DNA from: Cladophialophora immunda | Taxonomy: Eukaryota > Ascomycota > Eurotiomycetes > Chaetothyriales > Herpotrichiellaceae | Length of the DNA stretch: 64,000 bases | Assembly: GCF_000835495.1 (NCBI RefSeq) | Contig: NW_015622542.1 | Coordinates: 3,246,485 to 3,310,484 of the forward strand | Direction of reading: 5' to 3' | Shown here: positions 63,927-64,000 of the stretch, piece by piece | How positions within the stretch are numbered: the first letter of the stretch is position 1 | Layout of the letters: the number at the start of each line of letters is the position of its first letter | The notes under the pieces: generated by a model | The model's input: only the letters and a program-made list of their open reading frames with translations | The model's database searches: none | What the model was told of the DNA's origin: nothing | Position numbers and translations under genes: made by a program

Positions 63927-64000
63927 GTCGCCCTTCCCACCTCTTTCTTCAGTCTTCTCTCAGAGTTGCAGCTCTCAGTTCACTGACTTCTACCTACTAA

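Overview
The window is nuclear DNA of a filamentous ascomycete (Pezizomycotina). Most genes carry short GT-AG introns of about 48-120 bp with CTAAY-type branch sites. Gene density is about one per 2.5 kb. The families are typical of these fungi: Zn2Cys6 regulators, MFS and APC transporters, an alcohol-oxidase-like GMC enzyme, Baeyer-Villiger-type monooxygenases and SDRs. Genus cannot be fixed from this sequence. The catabolic and oxidative gene content would fit a black-yeast-like or soil/plant-associated lineage, but that is inference. No PKS, NRPS, terpene synthase, CRISPR or rRNA was found.

Region A (1.8-12.1 kb) looks like a small catabolic cluster: Zn2Cys6 regulator, SDR, cupin of the dihydroxyacetophenone-dioxygenase type, 11-exon sugar-porter-type MFS, and a standalone histidinol-dehydrogenase-fold protein. 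Fungi make histidine with a trifunctional HIS4 protein, so a standalone HisD fold suggests another role, possibly oxidation of a diol such as dihydroxypropanesulfonate (HpsN-like). A dipeptidyl peptidase III housekeeping gene follows at 12.7-14.8 kb. Then comes an AT-richer stretch with transposon-like repeats and a 91-residue hypothetical protein.

Region B (17-40 kb) is the most interesting part. It holds an APC permease, an isochorismatase-type hydrolase, an alcohol-oxidase-like GMC enzyme, a Baeyer-Villiger-type monooxygenase, an arrestin-like gene, a Zn2Cys6 regulator, a saccharopine-dehydrogenase-like reductase, a PhyH dioxygenase, a broken monooxygenase, an imine-reductase-like enzyme and an intronless bacterial-like FAD oxidoreductase ending in the peroxisomal signal SRL. 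Nearly every upstream region here contains the palindrome CGGNNCCG, the type of site Zn2Cys6 proteins bind. I propose a co-regulated, partly peroxisomal pathway acting on a nitrogen-containing compound. The arrestin-like gene has a paralogue at the left edge of the window in the opposite orientation.

Region C (40-47 kb) contains a heavily decayed enoyl-reductase-type pseudogene cut at its 5' end beside a transposon-end-like repeat, a decayed tRNA-Phe-like sequence, a GC-rich DHA1-type MFS exporter and a class A FAD monooxygenase.

Region D (47-64 kb) is mostly conserved or housekeeping: a secreted protein with two duplicated lectin-like domains, an RNA 3'-phosphate-cyclase family protein, a Nop15/NIFK-type nucleolar RRM protein, a four-helix membrane protein, a CAX-type cation/proton exchanger and a short zinc-cluster protein. 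It ends with a 16-bp minisatellite just before the promoter of a gene beyond the right edge.
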